A stretch of 64,000 bases of DNA, taken from contig NZ_ATXN01000002.1 in assembly GCF_000421705.1 (NCBI RefSeq), positions 992,001-1,056,000 of the forward strand, given 5' to 3'. The notes beneath the pieces were generated by a model. It was not told where the DNA came from, searched no databases, and saw nothing but the letters and a program-made list of their open reading frames with translations. Positions 47,122 to 56,180 of the stretch are shown here, in pieces. Within the stretch, counting starts at the first letter, position 1, and every line of letters begins with the position of its first letter. The DNA comes from Brevundimonas naejangsanensis DSM 23858. GTDB lineage: Bacteria; Pseudomonadota; Alphaproteobacteria; Caulobacterales; Caulobacteraceae. A program made the position numbers and the translations under genes.

Positions 47122-48156
47122 CTGACTCTCATCGATAATGTGCGAAACGAGGATCTGACCGCCATCCTCGCGCACGTCGAGGCTGGCGCTGACATCAATC
47201 AAGCAGATGAGAACGGACTGACGCCATTGATGATCGCATCGGGTTTCGGCCGAGCGCACGTGGTCGAAATCCTCCTTAGCGGAGGGGCTAACCTGCACGC
47301 TACTGAGCCTCGCATGGGGGCGACGGCCCTGCACAAGGCTGCGCAATCAGGCGATGCGGACGTGATTGCGCTTCTGCTCGACCACGGGGCCTTTATTGAT
47401 CAGCAAACACCGACCCTGGGTCATACGGCGTTGATGGATGCCGTTCTGCACAAACAGGAAATAGCAGTCCGGCGCCTTTTGGATCGCGGGGCCAAGACCG
47501 GGATCCGAACCCATTACGACAAAACCGCGCTCGACCTGGCTCGCGCTGACGATCTCATCGAGATCGCTAGGCTGCTGGAAGCGGCCCAAGAGAGGATCAG
47601 CGCCCGCGCCGCCTCCCAAGCGCTGATGCTGGCGGTCCAGGCCAACGACGTTGAAGAGGTCCGACAGCGGATTGCGGACGGGGCCTGGATCGACGAACGG
47701 GCGCCGATGCTCGGCACGCTGGACGACGACTACACCCCTCTCGGCCTCGCTGCGCGGGATGGGCGTGCAGAGATCGTTCGCGCCCTGCTGGAAGCCGGAG
47801 CGGATATCTCGCTACTGAATGGCCTGATGCGCGCCACCGCAGGACATGAGGCCGGATATATGGGGCATGCTGATGTTGCGCGGCTTCTGGTGCAACATCG
47901 CGACGGAGGCCGGGCGCTCGATATCGACGCTCAAGGCGCCTACAACGGCTATACCGCCCTGCACGACGCCGTGTGGCACGGCCATCTCGCTGTCGCAGTC
48001 GTGCTTGTAGAGGCAGGCGCCCGCCTCGACCTCGAAACTCACGCCGGGATGACTGCCCGCCAACTCGCCATCAGTCTCGGCTACGATGACATCGCACGTC
48101 TTCTGAGCGAAGCCGGACCAAGGCGCGGGCCTGACGACGTCCGCAGCCATGCCTAG
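47122..48156 (+). CDS. Ankyrin-repeat protein, likely with a CTG start
   Basis: 344 residues if it begins at CTG 47122. AAGGAGG lies five bases before it, while the ATG at 47068 lies in a hairpin and lacks a ribosome site. About seven ankyrin repeats follow, for example GLTPLMIASGFGRAHVVEIL, GATALHKAAQSGDADVIALL and GYTALHDAVWHGHLAVAVVL, with a break near 165-190. No signal peptide. Protein-protein interaction role; partner unknown. The TetR gene is convergent. Confidence 0.82.
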   Translation: MTLIDNVRNEDLTAILAHVEAGADINQADENGLTPLMIASGFGRAHVVEILLSGGANLHATEPRMGATALHKAAQSGDADVIALLLDHGAFIDQQTPTLGHTALMDAVLHKQEIAVRRLLDRGAKTGIRTHYDKTALDLARADDLIEIARLLEAAQERISARAASQALMLAVQANDVEEVRQRIADGAWIDERAPMLGTLDDDYTPLGLAARDGRAEIVRALLEAGADISLLNGLMRATAGHEAGYMGHADVARLLVQHRDGGRALDIDAQGAYNGYTALHDAVWHGHLAVAVVLVEAGARLDLETHAGMTARQLAISLGYDDIARLLSEAGPRRGPDDVRSHA

Positions 48157-48175
48157 CCAAAAGGTCGGCGCGGCG

Positions 48176-48796
48176 TCAGGCCGTCCCCTCATGGAGGGGG
48201 GCCTCTTGCGACGGCGCAAGGAGGCCGGATGCAAAGGCGTTGAAGGCCTCCGTGGCCCGTCCCAGAACAGCCTTGGGATCATCAGCTGTTGCGACCCACA
48301 TCGCCGCGTTCAGGGCCGCGCCGTTCAACAGCCGCGCAGCTGCTTCGGCGTCCACCGTCTTGAGCTGCCCTTCCTCGATCAGAGCTCTGACCGCCTGAAT
48401 CGTCGCCTGCAGGCATCCATCCTGGCTGGGCCATTGCGAGGGGTCGCCCAGCACCGCAGGACCGTCCAGCAGGACAATTCTCTGGACCTCGGGGTCCATC
48501 GCCATTTCGATATAGGCTGCGCCCTCGGCCAGGAGAGCGCGCCACGGCGTCGCGGCCTTACGCCCGATGGCGCGCGCACGCGCCGCCATGTCGCTATCAA
48601 TCTGTTCGACCACCGCCTGCATCAAGCCGCGCTTGTCGCCGAAGTGGTGATAGAGCGCGCCGCGGGTGAGGCCGGCCTCGGCGGTGAAGTCATCCATAGA
48701 CGCCCCGGCATAGCCCTTCTCGGCGAAAGCCTTGCGACCCGCGCGCATAAGCTTTGCGCGCGTCTCTTCGATCATTTCGCTGCGCGATCTTCGCAC
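48176..48796 (-). CDS. TetR family repressor
   Basis: 206 residues if it starts at GTG 48796, which has GGAGG eight bases upstream; the ATG at 48826 would put coding sequence inside the operator. HTH at about 15-55: GYAGASMDDFTAEAGLTRGA and LYHHFGDKRGLM. The C-terminal ligand pocket is unassigned. It is divergent from the RidA gene and the tandem palindromes at 48824-48863 lie between them, so it probably represses both. Confidence 0.88.
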   Translation of the reverse strand: MRRSRSEMIEETRAKLMRAGRKAFAEKGYAGASMDDFTAEAGLTRGALYHHFGDKRGLMQAVVEQIDSDMAARARAIGRKAATPWRALLAEGAAYIEMAMDPEVQRIVLLDGPAVLGDPSQWPSQDGCLQATIQAVRALIEEGQLKTVDAEAAARLLNGAALNAAMWVATADDPKAVLGRATEAFNAFASGLLAPSQEAPLHEGTA

Positions 48797-48823
48797 CAAG
48801 CCAACCTCCATGTCACCCATTGA

Positions 48824-48863
48824 CATACGATACGTATGCGATTACATATTCGCATACGTCACG
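48824..48863. promoter_or_regulatory. Tandem palindromic operator of the TetR/RidA pair
   Basis: CATACGATACGTATG (48824-48838) is a near-perfect palindrome, ATACGTCACGTAT (48854-48866 region) a second one, and ACGTATGCG/CGCATACGT (48832-48840, 48851-48859) a 9-base inverted repeat spanning them. Two TetR dimer sites in a row are implied. Confidence 0.75.
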
Positions 48864-48936
48864 TATACTATCGCACCAAATCACTGACTAGAAAAGGCGG
48901 GGCTTCGCCACGCAGTGTCGGCGCCCTGAAGTGTCC

Positions 48937-49341
48937 ATGACCCAACGCCAAGCTGTTTTCCCTGCAGGCCGCCACGCCCTCTATGAGACGCACGGCTACT
49001 CCGCCGCCATCAAATCCGGCGACCTTCTCTTCGTATCCGGCCAGGTCGGCAGCCTGCCCGACGGCTCGCCTGAGCCGGACTTCACCAAACAGGTGCGACT
49101 CGCCTTCGACAATCTGATCGAGGTCCTGGCGGCGGCAGGCTGCACGCTGCAGGACGTGGTCGATGTGACGACCTTTCACACCGACCCGGAGAACCAGTTC
49201 GACCAGGTCATGCAGGTTCGCAACGCCGTGATCGGAGACCCCCCCTACCCGAACTGGACGGCCGTAGGCGCCACCTGGTTGTCGGGCTTTGATTTCGAGA
49301 TCAAGGTCATCGCTCGCATCCCGTCGACCACAGAACTCTAG
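48937..49341 (+). CDS. RidA family enamine/imine deaminase-like protein
   Basis: 134 residues from the ATG at 48937. The trimeric RidA/YjgF fold is indicated by GDLLFVSGQVG, NLIEVLAAAGCTLQDVVDVTTF and the late conserved Arg in KVIARIP. RidA hydrolyses reactive 2-aminoacrylate-type imines; subgroup members act on other metabolites. Divergent from TetR; its promoter overlaps the operator. Confidence 0.9.
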   Translation: MTQRQAVFPAGRHALYETHGYSAAIKSGDLLFVSGQVGSLPDGSPEPDFTKQVRLAFDNLIEVLAAAGCTLQDVVDVTTFHTDPENQFDQVMQVRNAVIGDPPYPNWTAVGATWLSGFDFEIKVIARIPSTTEL

Positions 49342-49400
49342 CTCCACAGCACGGCTCCGCAGGGCAGGCTGTATCCAGCCAATGCCCTGTGCGACGCCGG

Positions 49401-50060
49401 TCAGGCTTTATGGGCGGATCCGGCAATCCCGTCCCAGGCCGCCATGGCGACGTCAGCAACACCCTCTAGCTCAGCACGACCAGCCCCGCCTCGCGCTTGG
49501 ATCGTCATGCCGTACTGGATGGTCTCGACGAACTTGGCCAGGCGGCTCGCATCATCGGTTTCCCCCAACTCTCCGTCCGCGACGCCCTTTCGAAATCTCT
49601 CCTCCAGACGCTCGAACGTCCCCTGGATGGATTGGGCGAAAGCGTTAAGCGCCGGCAACCCCTCGCAACCGACTGAGGCGATCGCCAGCATACAGCCGCG
49701 AGGCCGGTCGGAGACGGCTCCGCTGAGGGCGGCGGCTGAGTCGTAAAGAAAAGTCCGCGCCGCTTCTCGCGCGGTTGTCGCCGCTTCAAAGCCAGTCCAT
49801 CCCAGCCTGGCGTAGGTTTCATAATAGTGCTGAAGCGCCTCGGCAAACAGGGCTTCTTTGGAGCCGAAGGCCGCATAGAGGCTCTTCGTCCCGATCCCCA
49901 TGACAGCGGTCAGATCAGCGATCGACGTCGCCTCGTACCCATTTCGCCAGAACAGGTTGGTGGCGGCGCCGAGGGCCTTCTCACGATCAAACGCCCGCGG
50001 CCGCCCGCGTCCACGGCGTGTCGGCGGGGCATGGATCGTCACTTCGCCTGATTTCTGCAT
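49401..50060 (-). CDS. TetR/AcrR family regulator
   Basis: 219 residues. HTH near 40-65 (ATSIADLTAVMGIGTKSLYA) preceded by the basic arm RRGRGRPRAFDREKAL. The C-terminal domain contains the Cys-containing GCMLAIASVGCEG common in TetR_C_16-like repressors. It is divergent from the SDR gene, with a palindrome between them, so autorepression and SDR repression are likely. Confidence 0.92.
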   Translation of the reverse strand: MQKSGEVTIHAPPTRRGRGRPRAFDREKALGAATNLFWRNGYEATSIADLTAVMGIGTKSLYAAFGSKEALFAEALQHYYETYARLGWTGFEAATTAREAARTFLYDSAAALSGAVSDRPRGCMLAIASVGCEGLPALNAFAQSIQGTFERLEERFRKGVADGELGETDDASRLAKFVETIQYGMTIQARGGAGRAELEGVADVAMAAWDGIAGSAHKA

Positions 50061-50111
50061 CGATCACTGAATATATCTATTGACTCCCCCACGCAAGTCC
50101 CCAAGTTATTG

Positions 50112-50127
50112 TGCATCAATCGATGCA
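50112..50127. promoter_or_regulatory. Palindromic operator between TetR and SDR
   Basis: TGCATC (50112-50117) and GATGCA (50122-50127) form a perfect 6-base inverted repeat with four bases between. It lies 18 bases upstream of the SDR start; a related half-site, TGCATCGAT, overlaps the TetR start. Confidence 0.6.
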
Positions 50128-50144
50128 TAAATGGATGAAAGACG

Positions 50145-50885
50145 ATGACTGATCTGACCGGAAAGCGCGCGCTGGTGACAGGCGGCTCCAGAGGCATTGG
50201 AGCCGCCATCGCCCAGGCCCTTGCGGATAACGGCGCCGATGTCGCCTTTACCTATCAAAACTCGGCGGCGAGAGCCGAAGCCGTGAAGACCGGGATTGAA
50301 GGCAGGGGGCGTAAGGCCGTCGCGATTCAGGCTGACAGCGCCGACCCCGCCGCTATCGCGCGCTCTGTCAGCGAAGCCGTTTCAGCGCTCGGCGGACTCG
50401 ACATTCTCGTCAATAGCGCGGGCATCGCCCACAACGGCTTTATCGAAGACCTGGATGTAGACGCCTATCAGCATTTGATGGACGTCAACGTTCGTGCGCC
50501 GGTGCTGTTCGCAAAGGCGGCGATCCCTCACCTTCCTGCGGGCGGGCGCATCGTCTTCGTAGGTTCGAACCTGGCGGACCGCGTGCCCTTCCCGGGCGTG
50601 ACCGCCTACGCCATGTCCAAGTCAGCGCTGCTTTCGCTGACCCGCGGACTGGCGCGTGAACTGGGCCCGAAAGGTATCACCGTCAACCTCCTGCATCCCG
50701 GATCGACCGACACGGAAGCTAACCCGGCGGACGGCGCGAGCGCGGAGGTTCAGCGGAGCCTTTCGGCGATTGGGCGTTTCAGCGAGCCTGCCGAGGTTGC
50801 AAACGCAGCGGTCTTCCTGGCGAGTCCCGCAGCGAGCGTCGTCACGGGTTCTGTCCTGACTGCGGACGGCGGCGGCGTCGCCTGA
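50145..50885 (+). CDS. SDR family oxidoreductase
   Basis: 246 residues. Classical short-chain dehydrogenase: cofactor motif TGGSRGIGAAIA (13-24), NSAGIAHNG, catalytic Ser in VGSNLAD and Tyr-Lys in YAMSKSA. NADP preference is suggested by Arg in the GGSRG motif. Similar to FabG-like reductases but lone copies like this, next to TetR, usually act on small carbonyls. It ends with a good hairpin at 50938-50968. Confidence 0.92.
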   Translation: MTDLTGKRALVTGGSRGIGAAIAQALADNGADVAFTYQNSAARAEAVKTGIEGRGRKAVAIQADSADPAAIARSVSEAVSALGGLDILVNSAGIAHNGFIEDLDVDAYQHLMDVNVRAPVLFAKAAIPHLPAGGRIVFVGSNLADRVPFPGVTAYAMSKSALLSLTRGLARELGPKGITVNLLHPGSTDTEANPADGASAEVQRSLSAIGRFSEPAEVANAAVFLASPAASVVTGSVLTADGGGVA

Positions 50886-50937
50886 GACGCAGGGCGGTTT
50901 CATTCGCGCACAAAACCTCTTAGCACGGCCAGCATAA

Positions 50938-50968
50938 CCGGCCCCGGCCATCATCAGGTCGGGGCCGG
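50938..50968 (+). terminator. Hairpin terminator after the SDR gene
   Basis: Perfect 9-base stem, CCGGCCCCG/CGGGGCCGG, 13-base loop, 53 bases after the stop; U-tract weak. Confidence 0.5.
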
Positions 50969-51024
50969 CGCTCCACGCCCTTCTGATCTTGCCCTGAAAA
51001 CCCCCCCTACGGTTAGCCCAGCGA

Positions 51025-51540
51025 ATGACGAAGCTTTCTGCGCCGCCCTCGGGACTTGAGGCGGTCTTTCTCGAGCTTCGGCCAACGCTTCTCCACCGCG
51101 CGCGCGCCATGGGCGCCGGCCCGGACGCAGAAGACGTCCTCCAAGACGTCTGGTTGCGAACGCAGGCGGTCAAGACGCCGATCGCCCAACCACGCGCCTA
51201 CCTCTACCGCATGGTCTATACGGTGGTGCTGGATCGTCGCCGACAAGCGCGCCGCGCGGCAACGAGAGACGGCGCCTGGATCCGCGACCAGGACGTGGAC
51301 GAACCCAGGGCGACGCCGACCCCGGAGCGCAGCCTGTTGGCCCGAGAAGCCCTGCGTGCCGTAGAGACGCGCCTCGCCATTCTCGGCGAGCCCGCCGCCA
51401 CCATTCTGCGTCGTCACCGGCTAGGCGGCGAAACTCAGAAGGCGATCGCCGCCGATCTGGGAATGGGCCTCAGCACGGTGGAAAAACATCTCAGGCGCGC
51501 CTACGCCGCCCTTCTGGACGTGAGCGAGGACGAGACATGA
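51025..51540 (+). CDS. ECF sigma factor (FecI-like)
   Basis: 171 residues. Region 2 (DAEDVLQDVWLRTQ, about 30-44) and region 4 (EAAT..LRRHRLGGETQKAIAADLG, about 120-150, ending STVEKHLRRAYAAL) are clear. With the FecR and TonB-receptor genes behind it, this is a cell-surface signalling set: the sigma factor turns on receptor transcription when its anti-sigma factor is activated. FecR starts 31 bases after its stop. Confidence 0.92.
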   Translation: MTKLSAPPSGLEAVFLELRPTLLHRARAMGAGPDAEDVLQDVWLRTQAVKTPIAQPRAYLYRMVYTVVLDRRRQARRAATRDGAWIRDQDVDEPRATPTPERSLLAREALRAVETRLAILGEPAATILRRHRLGGETQKAIAADLGMGLSTVEKHLRRAYAALLDVSEDET

Positions 51541-51571
51541 GGGCGAACGCTGTTCGCGGCGTCTTAGAGGG

Positions 51572-52546
51572 ATGGCGACGATGACCGCATCCAAAGACAT
51601 TCAACAGGTCGCGCTGGACTGGCTCCTACGCGTCAACGACCCTCTGTTCGACGACTGGGACGGCTGGCAGGCCTGGCTGGACGCCTCGCCGGAACACCCC
51701 AAGGCCTACTGGACGCTGGCGGAGCAGGAAGCCGAGCTTGTGGACACGCTCGGGTCGATCTCGTGGCCCGCTTCGGGAGCCGCGCCAACGGCCGCGCCCA
51801 CAGACCCCCGCGCGGGCGGCCGGACGCGAGCCGGCCGCCGCTGGACGCTCCCCGCCCTCGGCGGTCTGGCCGCCGCCCTGGCCTTTGGACTCTGGCTGGC
51901 CGTCACCGTGCCCGGTCGGCACTCCATCGTCGAGAGCCCTGACGGCCAGCCCATGACCCTAGCCCTCGCCGACGGCAGCGAAATCGCCCTGGCGGGAGGC
52001 AGTCGCATCGTTTTGGACCGCCGCAACCCCCGCTTCGCCAAGCTGGAAGAGGGACGCGCCCTCTTCACCGTCGTCCATGACCGTCACCGCCCGTTCGAGG
52101 TCCGGATCGGCGATATGGTCGTGACGGATCTCGGCACCGTCTTCGACGTGACACGCCTTGATCAGGGTGTCCGCGTCGAGGTCGCCGAAGGCTTGGTGCG
52201 CGTCGCTCGCGGTGCGGACCGCGTCGACCTTGAGCCAGGCGAGGGCGTCATGGTCGCGCCAGACGGCTTCCATCTGCGCTCGACGCCTCCTGCGAGCGTC
52301 GCGGGCTGGCGATCATCCCGCCTCACCTACCATGACGAGACATTGTCGGTCGTGGTTCAAGATCTGGCCCGCGTCCAGGGCCGGCGCATCGCTGTCTCGC
52401 CCGATGTCGAAGATCGGCGCTTCACCGGGAGCCTCTCGGCTGACGGAGCCGTGGCGCAGTCCCCCGAACGACTGGCGCAGTTGCTGGGTGCGCCAGTGAC
52501 GGTCGAGCGGGACGGCTGGCGGGTGGGGGCCGCGACGGGTCATTGA
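51572..52546 (+). CDS. FecR-type anti-sigma regulator
   Basis: 324 residues from ATG 51572; ATG 51581 has a better-spaced ribosome site and may be the real start. A cytoplasmic sigma-binding domain (about 12-60, DUF4880-like) is followed by a membrane helix (about 96-114) and a periplasmic FecR domain (about 125-240), then a C-terminal STN-like region. It transmits the receptor signal to the sigma factor. The stop overlaps the TTG start of the receptor gene (TTGA). Confidence 0.88.
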   Translation: MATMTASKDIQQVALDWLLRVNDPLFDDWDGWQAWLDASPEHPKAYWTLAEQEAELVDTLGSISWPASGAAPTAAPTDPRAGGRTRAGRRWTLPALGGLAAALAFGLWLAVTVPGRHSIVESPDGQPMTLALADGSEIALAGGSRIVLDRRNPRFAKLEEGRALFTVVHDRHRPFEVRIGDMVVTDLGTVFDVTRLDQGVRVEVAEGLVRVARGADRVDLEPGEGVMVAPDGFHLRSTPPASVAGWRSSRLTYHDETLSVVVQDLARVQGRRIAVSPDVEDRRFTGSLSADGAVAQSPERLAQLLGAPVTVERDGWRVGAATGH

Positions 52547-54813
52547 CGATCATCGCCTTTGCAGTCGCGGGCCTTGTCGCGTCTGAACCCCTGACGTCCG
52601 TGGACGTCCGCTCCGGCCCTGCGCTTCAAGGCGTCTACAGCATCGCCGAGCAGACGGGAATCGACGTGGTCGTCTCGACCCCGCTGGGATCGCGGCGTCT
52701 GCCAGCCTTGCGAGGGCGGATGACGCCGGAGGCGGCTCTGGATCGCTGGCTTGCACCGGCCCAAGCGCGAGCGGATCGCATCGGCCCGGGCCTTTACCGG
52801 ATCGTCGCCGCCAGCCCGGACCGCCCCGCCGTTTCGGCGGATCCAAGACTGACGGAGCCTGTTGCGGTCGCCGATGTCGTGGTGCGCGCCCGGCCTGCCC
52901 GCAGCCCCCTGGATGGCGCTGAGGGCCGCGTCCGGCTGCCCGCGGAAGCGCTTGACCTCCAGACTGGACGGCACGCTGTTGCGGCCCTGTCCGATCTCGC
53001 CTCCACCGTGGATTCCACGCGGCAAGGATCGGGACGCAATAAACTCTTTATCCGCGGCGTGTCCGACTCGGCCTTCAGCGGCCCCCTACAATCGACGGTC
53101 GGGGTCTACCTTGGCGATTTCCGGATCGGGGCCGGAGCCCCGCATCCCGACCTTGCCCTGGTCGACATCCAGAGCGTGGAGGTTTTCGAGGGCCCGCAAA
53201 GCGCTCGCTTCGGCACAGGCTCTATTGGCGGCGTAGTCCGGCTCATCCCCACTCCTCCGGATCCGGGGGCTACGGAAGGCTCGCTTGCGACGGGGATCCA
53301 AGCCACGCGCGACGGCGCAGCCGGCTTTGACGCGTCCGGATTCATCAACGCGCCCATCGACGACAAGACCGCATGGCGCGTGGCGGCCTACAGCCTACGC
53401 GACGGCGGCGGATACGGCGGAGCCCAGGCCGATGACGCGGTATCCACAATCGGCCTGCGCGCTTCCCTGATCCGCAGGGGCGAAGCATGGACGGTCACGG
53501 GAATAATCGCCGTCCAGGATATCCAGGCGGACGACAGCCGTAATCGCCCCCTGTACGAGGGAGCGCCGACACGGCGGATCGCCGAACCTTACGAGAGCCG
53601 GATCGCTCTGACGGGGGTCACGGCCGTGCGTCGCGCTGGCGGCGTACGCTTCCTTCAATCGGCGATCCTGTCGCGACAGACCCTGGACGAAAAATTCGAC
53701 GCCAGTCCTTCGCCCGCCAGCCCAGCCGCCGCGGCCCGGTCCCAGGATTCATTCATGGCGTCGAGCGAGACCCGGCTGGAGATCATCGACGGCCCCGTCA
53801 CCGCCAGTCTCAACCTTTCTCTTGCGGCGGGCCGATTAACCGCGCGACGCGCCCGAGACTTCCAGAACGACGCCGCCCCCATGACCCGGACCCGCGTGAC
53901 GCGCGACGCCCTGGAAGCCGGCCTCTACGGCGAAGCAGCGTTCGAGATCGGCCCGGATCTGCAGCTCGCGGTCGGCGGCCGGGCGTCGGCGGCGCGGATC
54001 GAATACCGCACCCGGACCACGGATCCTGCCGCAACGGGTGCGGAGCAGCCCGATGGGAGAACCTTGTCTCTGGTCCCGGCCCTCACCCTGCGGTGGCGTC
54101 GAGAGTCCCGACCGCTGGAGATTTTCGCGCGCCTCGAACAGGGGGTCCGGCCAGGCGGCCTCGACGGCAGCGGAGGCGGCTTCCACGCCTATGAGGAAGA
54201 TCGGCTGACCTATGCCGAACTCGGCGTCCGCACCGGCGGACTGAGGTCTGATTGGTCCGCAGAGGCGTCCTTCGGGCGCATAGACTGGCGCGACGTTCAG
54301 GCGGACATCACGACCCTCGGCGGCGATCTCGTGACCGACAATATCGGCGATGGCGTCGTCCGCTTCTTCCAGGCCAAGGCGTCGTGGCGGCCCGTGGCGA
54401 CCCTATCGCTGACGGGCAATCTCTTTCTCAACGACAGCCGGCTCCGCTCGCAACGGCCCGGCGTGATCGTCCCCGACGGCGACGCCATTCCCAACGTGGC
54501 CTCGGCCGGCGCCTATGTCGGCGCGACTTGGGACGTCTCCCCCTGGTTTCGCCTGGGAACCGCCGCTCGGTATGTCGGACGCTCCCGCCCTGGCTACGGC
54601 CCTGGCCTGGAAACCCCGCAGGGCGGCTACCTTAAGCTCAACCTGTCGGCTCGGCTGGGCGGCGATCGAAAAGCCCTGACCCTGGACATCTCCAATGTGC
54701 TGGATGAAGACGCTGTCGAGTTCGGGCTGGGTTCGCCCTACCAGTTGTCGTCGCCCCGCATTTCGCCTCTCCGCCCCATCACGGCGCGAATTGGCGTTTT
54801 CGCCGCCTTTTGA
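52543..54813 (+). CDS. TonB-dependent receptor with STN signalling domain
   Basis: 756 residues, TTG start overlapping the fecR stop, followed by a short signal (FAVAGLVASEPL). STN domain at about 25-90 (PALQGVYSIAEQTGIDVVVS), plug at about 110-230 with GRNKLFIRGVSDSAFSG and VEVFEGPQSARFGTG, then a 22-strand barrel ending in RIGVFAAF. STN domains talk to FecR in the periplasm. Substrate is probably a ferric siderophore or similar; not determinable. It converges on the MFS gene. Confidence 0.9.
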   Translation: MTIIAFAVAGLVASEPLTSVDVRSGPALQGVYSIAEQTGIDVVVSTPLGSRRLPALRGRMTPEAALDRWLAPAQARADRIGPGLYRIVAASPDRPAVSADPRLTEPVAVADVVVRARPARSPLDGAEGRVRLPAEALDLQTGRHAVAALSDLASTVDSTRQGSGRNKLFIRGVSDSAFSGPLQSTVGVYLGDFRIGAGAPHPDLALVDIQSVEVFEGPQSARFGTGSIGGVVRLIPTPPDPGATEGSLATGIQATRDGAAGFDASGFINAPIDDKTAWRVAAYSLRDGGGYGGAQADDAVSTIGLRASLIRRGEAWTVTGIIAVQDIQADDSRNRPLYEGAPTRRIAEPYESRIALTGVTAVRRAGGVRFLQSAILSRQTLDEKFDASPSPASPAAAARSQDSFMASSETRLEIIDGPVTASLNLSLAAGRLTARRARDFQNDAAPMTRTRVTRDALEAGLYGEAAFEIGPDLQLAVGGRASAARIEYRTRTTDPAATGAEQPDGRTLSLVPALTLRWRRESRPLEIFARLEQGVRPGGLDGSGGGFHAYEEDRLTYAELGVRTGGLRSDWSAEASFGRIDWRDVQADITTLGGDLVTDNIGDGVVRFFQAKASWRPVATLSLTGNLFLNDSRLRSQRPGVIVPDGDAIPNVASAGAYVGATWDVSPWFRLGTAARYVGRSRPGYGPGLETPQGGYLKLNLSARLGGDRKALTLDISNVLDEDAVEFGLGSPYQLSSPRISPLRPITARIGVFAAF

Positions 54814-54856
54814 ACCCCGGGGCGAGGGCCGACCCGCCGGCTTTATCAGGCGCAGC

Positions 54857-56056
54857 CTATCTGATTTTGACCCGGCTTGCGGCTATCATGGCCGCTGCAG
54901 CCAACATCACGCCGCTGGCGAGAAATACGCTCCGCGGCCCCGCCAGATCTAGGATCGCCCCGCCAAGCCCAGCGCCTACGGCGGTCGCAAGACTGACAGC
55001 CGCAACGATCAGACTCCCGCCTGCCTCGGTCTGATCCGGGACGGACCGGGTCACCCACGTCGACCAGGACACAGGAACCCCTGCGGAAGCCACGCCCCAG
55101 AAGGCGATCAAAATCGCGACAGGGGCCGACAGACCTCCGACTAACGTCAAGGCGATCGCCGTCGCCGCCATGACCACCGGAAGCAGCACCAGGGCCAAAC
55201 GCAGCGACCGACGGATGACAGAGGCAATCCAATAGGCGCCCAGGAGATTGGCCACCCCAAAGCCGAGGAGAATTAGGCCAACGCCATCGATACCGAGGCC
55301 GGTGACGGTCTCCAGAAATGGGCGCAGATAGGTGAAAAAAGTGAAATGGCCGCCAAAAGCCAGGAGTGCAGCCGTCATGCCGACGCCTACGCCGGGGCGG
55401 CGCAGCACTTCGAGAAGGACTCCGGCGCGAGCCCTGCCTTGGGCGGGAAGCGGCGGCAGCGTCAGGATCTGAAGCAGCAGGGCAGATAACGCCAGCCCCG
55501 CCGCCGCAACAAAAACCGCGCGCCAACCGACCAGGCCGCCCAGGTAGACGCCCATTGGGATCGCCAGGACCGTCGCCGCCGACACGCCCATGAACATGAT
55601 CGAAAGCGCCCTGGGCGCGTCCCGCTCGGGAACAAGACGGATCAGGACGGCGAACGACAGACTCCAGAACCCTCCCAAGGCGATCCCGGTCAGGATCCGC
55701 CCAAGCAGCAGCATGGCGATCCCTTGCGCGCTGGCCGCAATCACATTGGCAGCGACCAGGAGCACCGAAAAGGCCATGAGCACCCATCTGCGGTCCAGGC
55801 GACCGATCACAGTCGAAATGAACAGACTGGTGAGAAGACCGACAAACGCCGTCACGGTCACCGCCTGCCCGGCCGCGCCCTCGGTAACCCCCAAACCCTC
55901 CGCCAGCGGCCTTAAAAGGCTCGCCGGCAGCACCTCGGCCGTCACCAGTGCGAAAACACCGAACGACATGGAAATGACGGCGCCCCAGGCTGGCGGCGCC
56001 TGCTTGGGGGGGCGCGCCGCGTCGCTTGCGACAGCAACACATATATCGGACAGCAT
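54857..56056 (-). CDS. MFS transporter (AraJ/NepI-like)
   Basis: 399 residues from ATG 56056, with GAGAGG five bases upstream; the longer open frame upstream is Arg/Ala-rich and overlaps the next gene's end. Twelve membrane helices; FGVFALVTAEVLPASLLRPLA and the loop-2/3 motif GRLDRRWVLM mark the NepI/AraJ sugar-nucleoside efflux group. Probably proton-coupled efflux. Substrate unknown. Confidence 0.85.
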   Translation of the reverse strand: MLSDICVAVASDAARPPKQAPPAWGAVISMSFGVFALVTAEVLPASLLRPLAEGLGVTEGAAGQAVTVTAFVGLLTSLFISTVIGRLDRRWVLMAFSVLLVAANVIAASAQGIAMLLLGRILTGIALGGFWSLSFAVLIRLVPERDAPRALSIMFMGVSAATVLAIPMGVYLGGLVGWRAVFVAAAGLALSALLLQILTLPPLPAQGRARAGVLLEVLRRPGVGVGMTAALLAFGGHFTFFTYLRPFLETVTGLGIDGVGLILLGFGVANLLGAYWIASVIRRSLRLALVLLPVVMAATAIALTLVGGLSAPVAILIAFWGVASAGVPVSWSTWVTRSVPDQTEAGGSLIVAAVSLATAVGAGLGGAILDLAGPRSVFLASGVMLAAAAMIAASRVKIR

Positions 56057-56180
56057 GAGAGCCTCTCGTTCTTGGCCCCTCGCCGCTGACAGCGAGGCAG
56101 TCGCGATCCGCGACCGGTGGAGCTCTGCGGGCTCCGCGGCGCTCGCCGCTGCTGGACGGCAATAGGGCCCAGCGCTCGCG

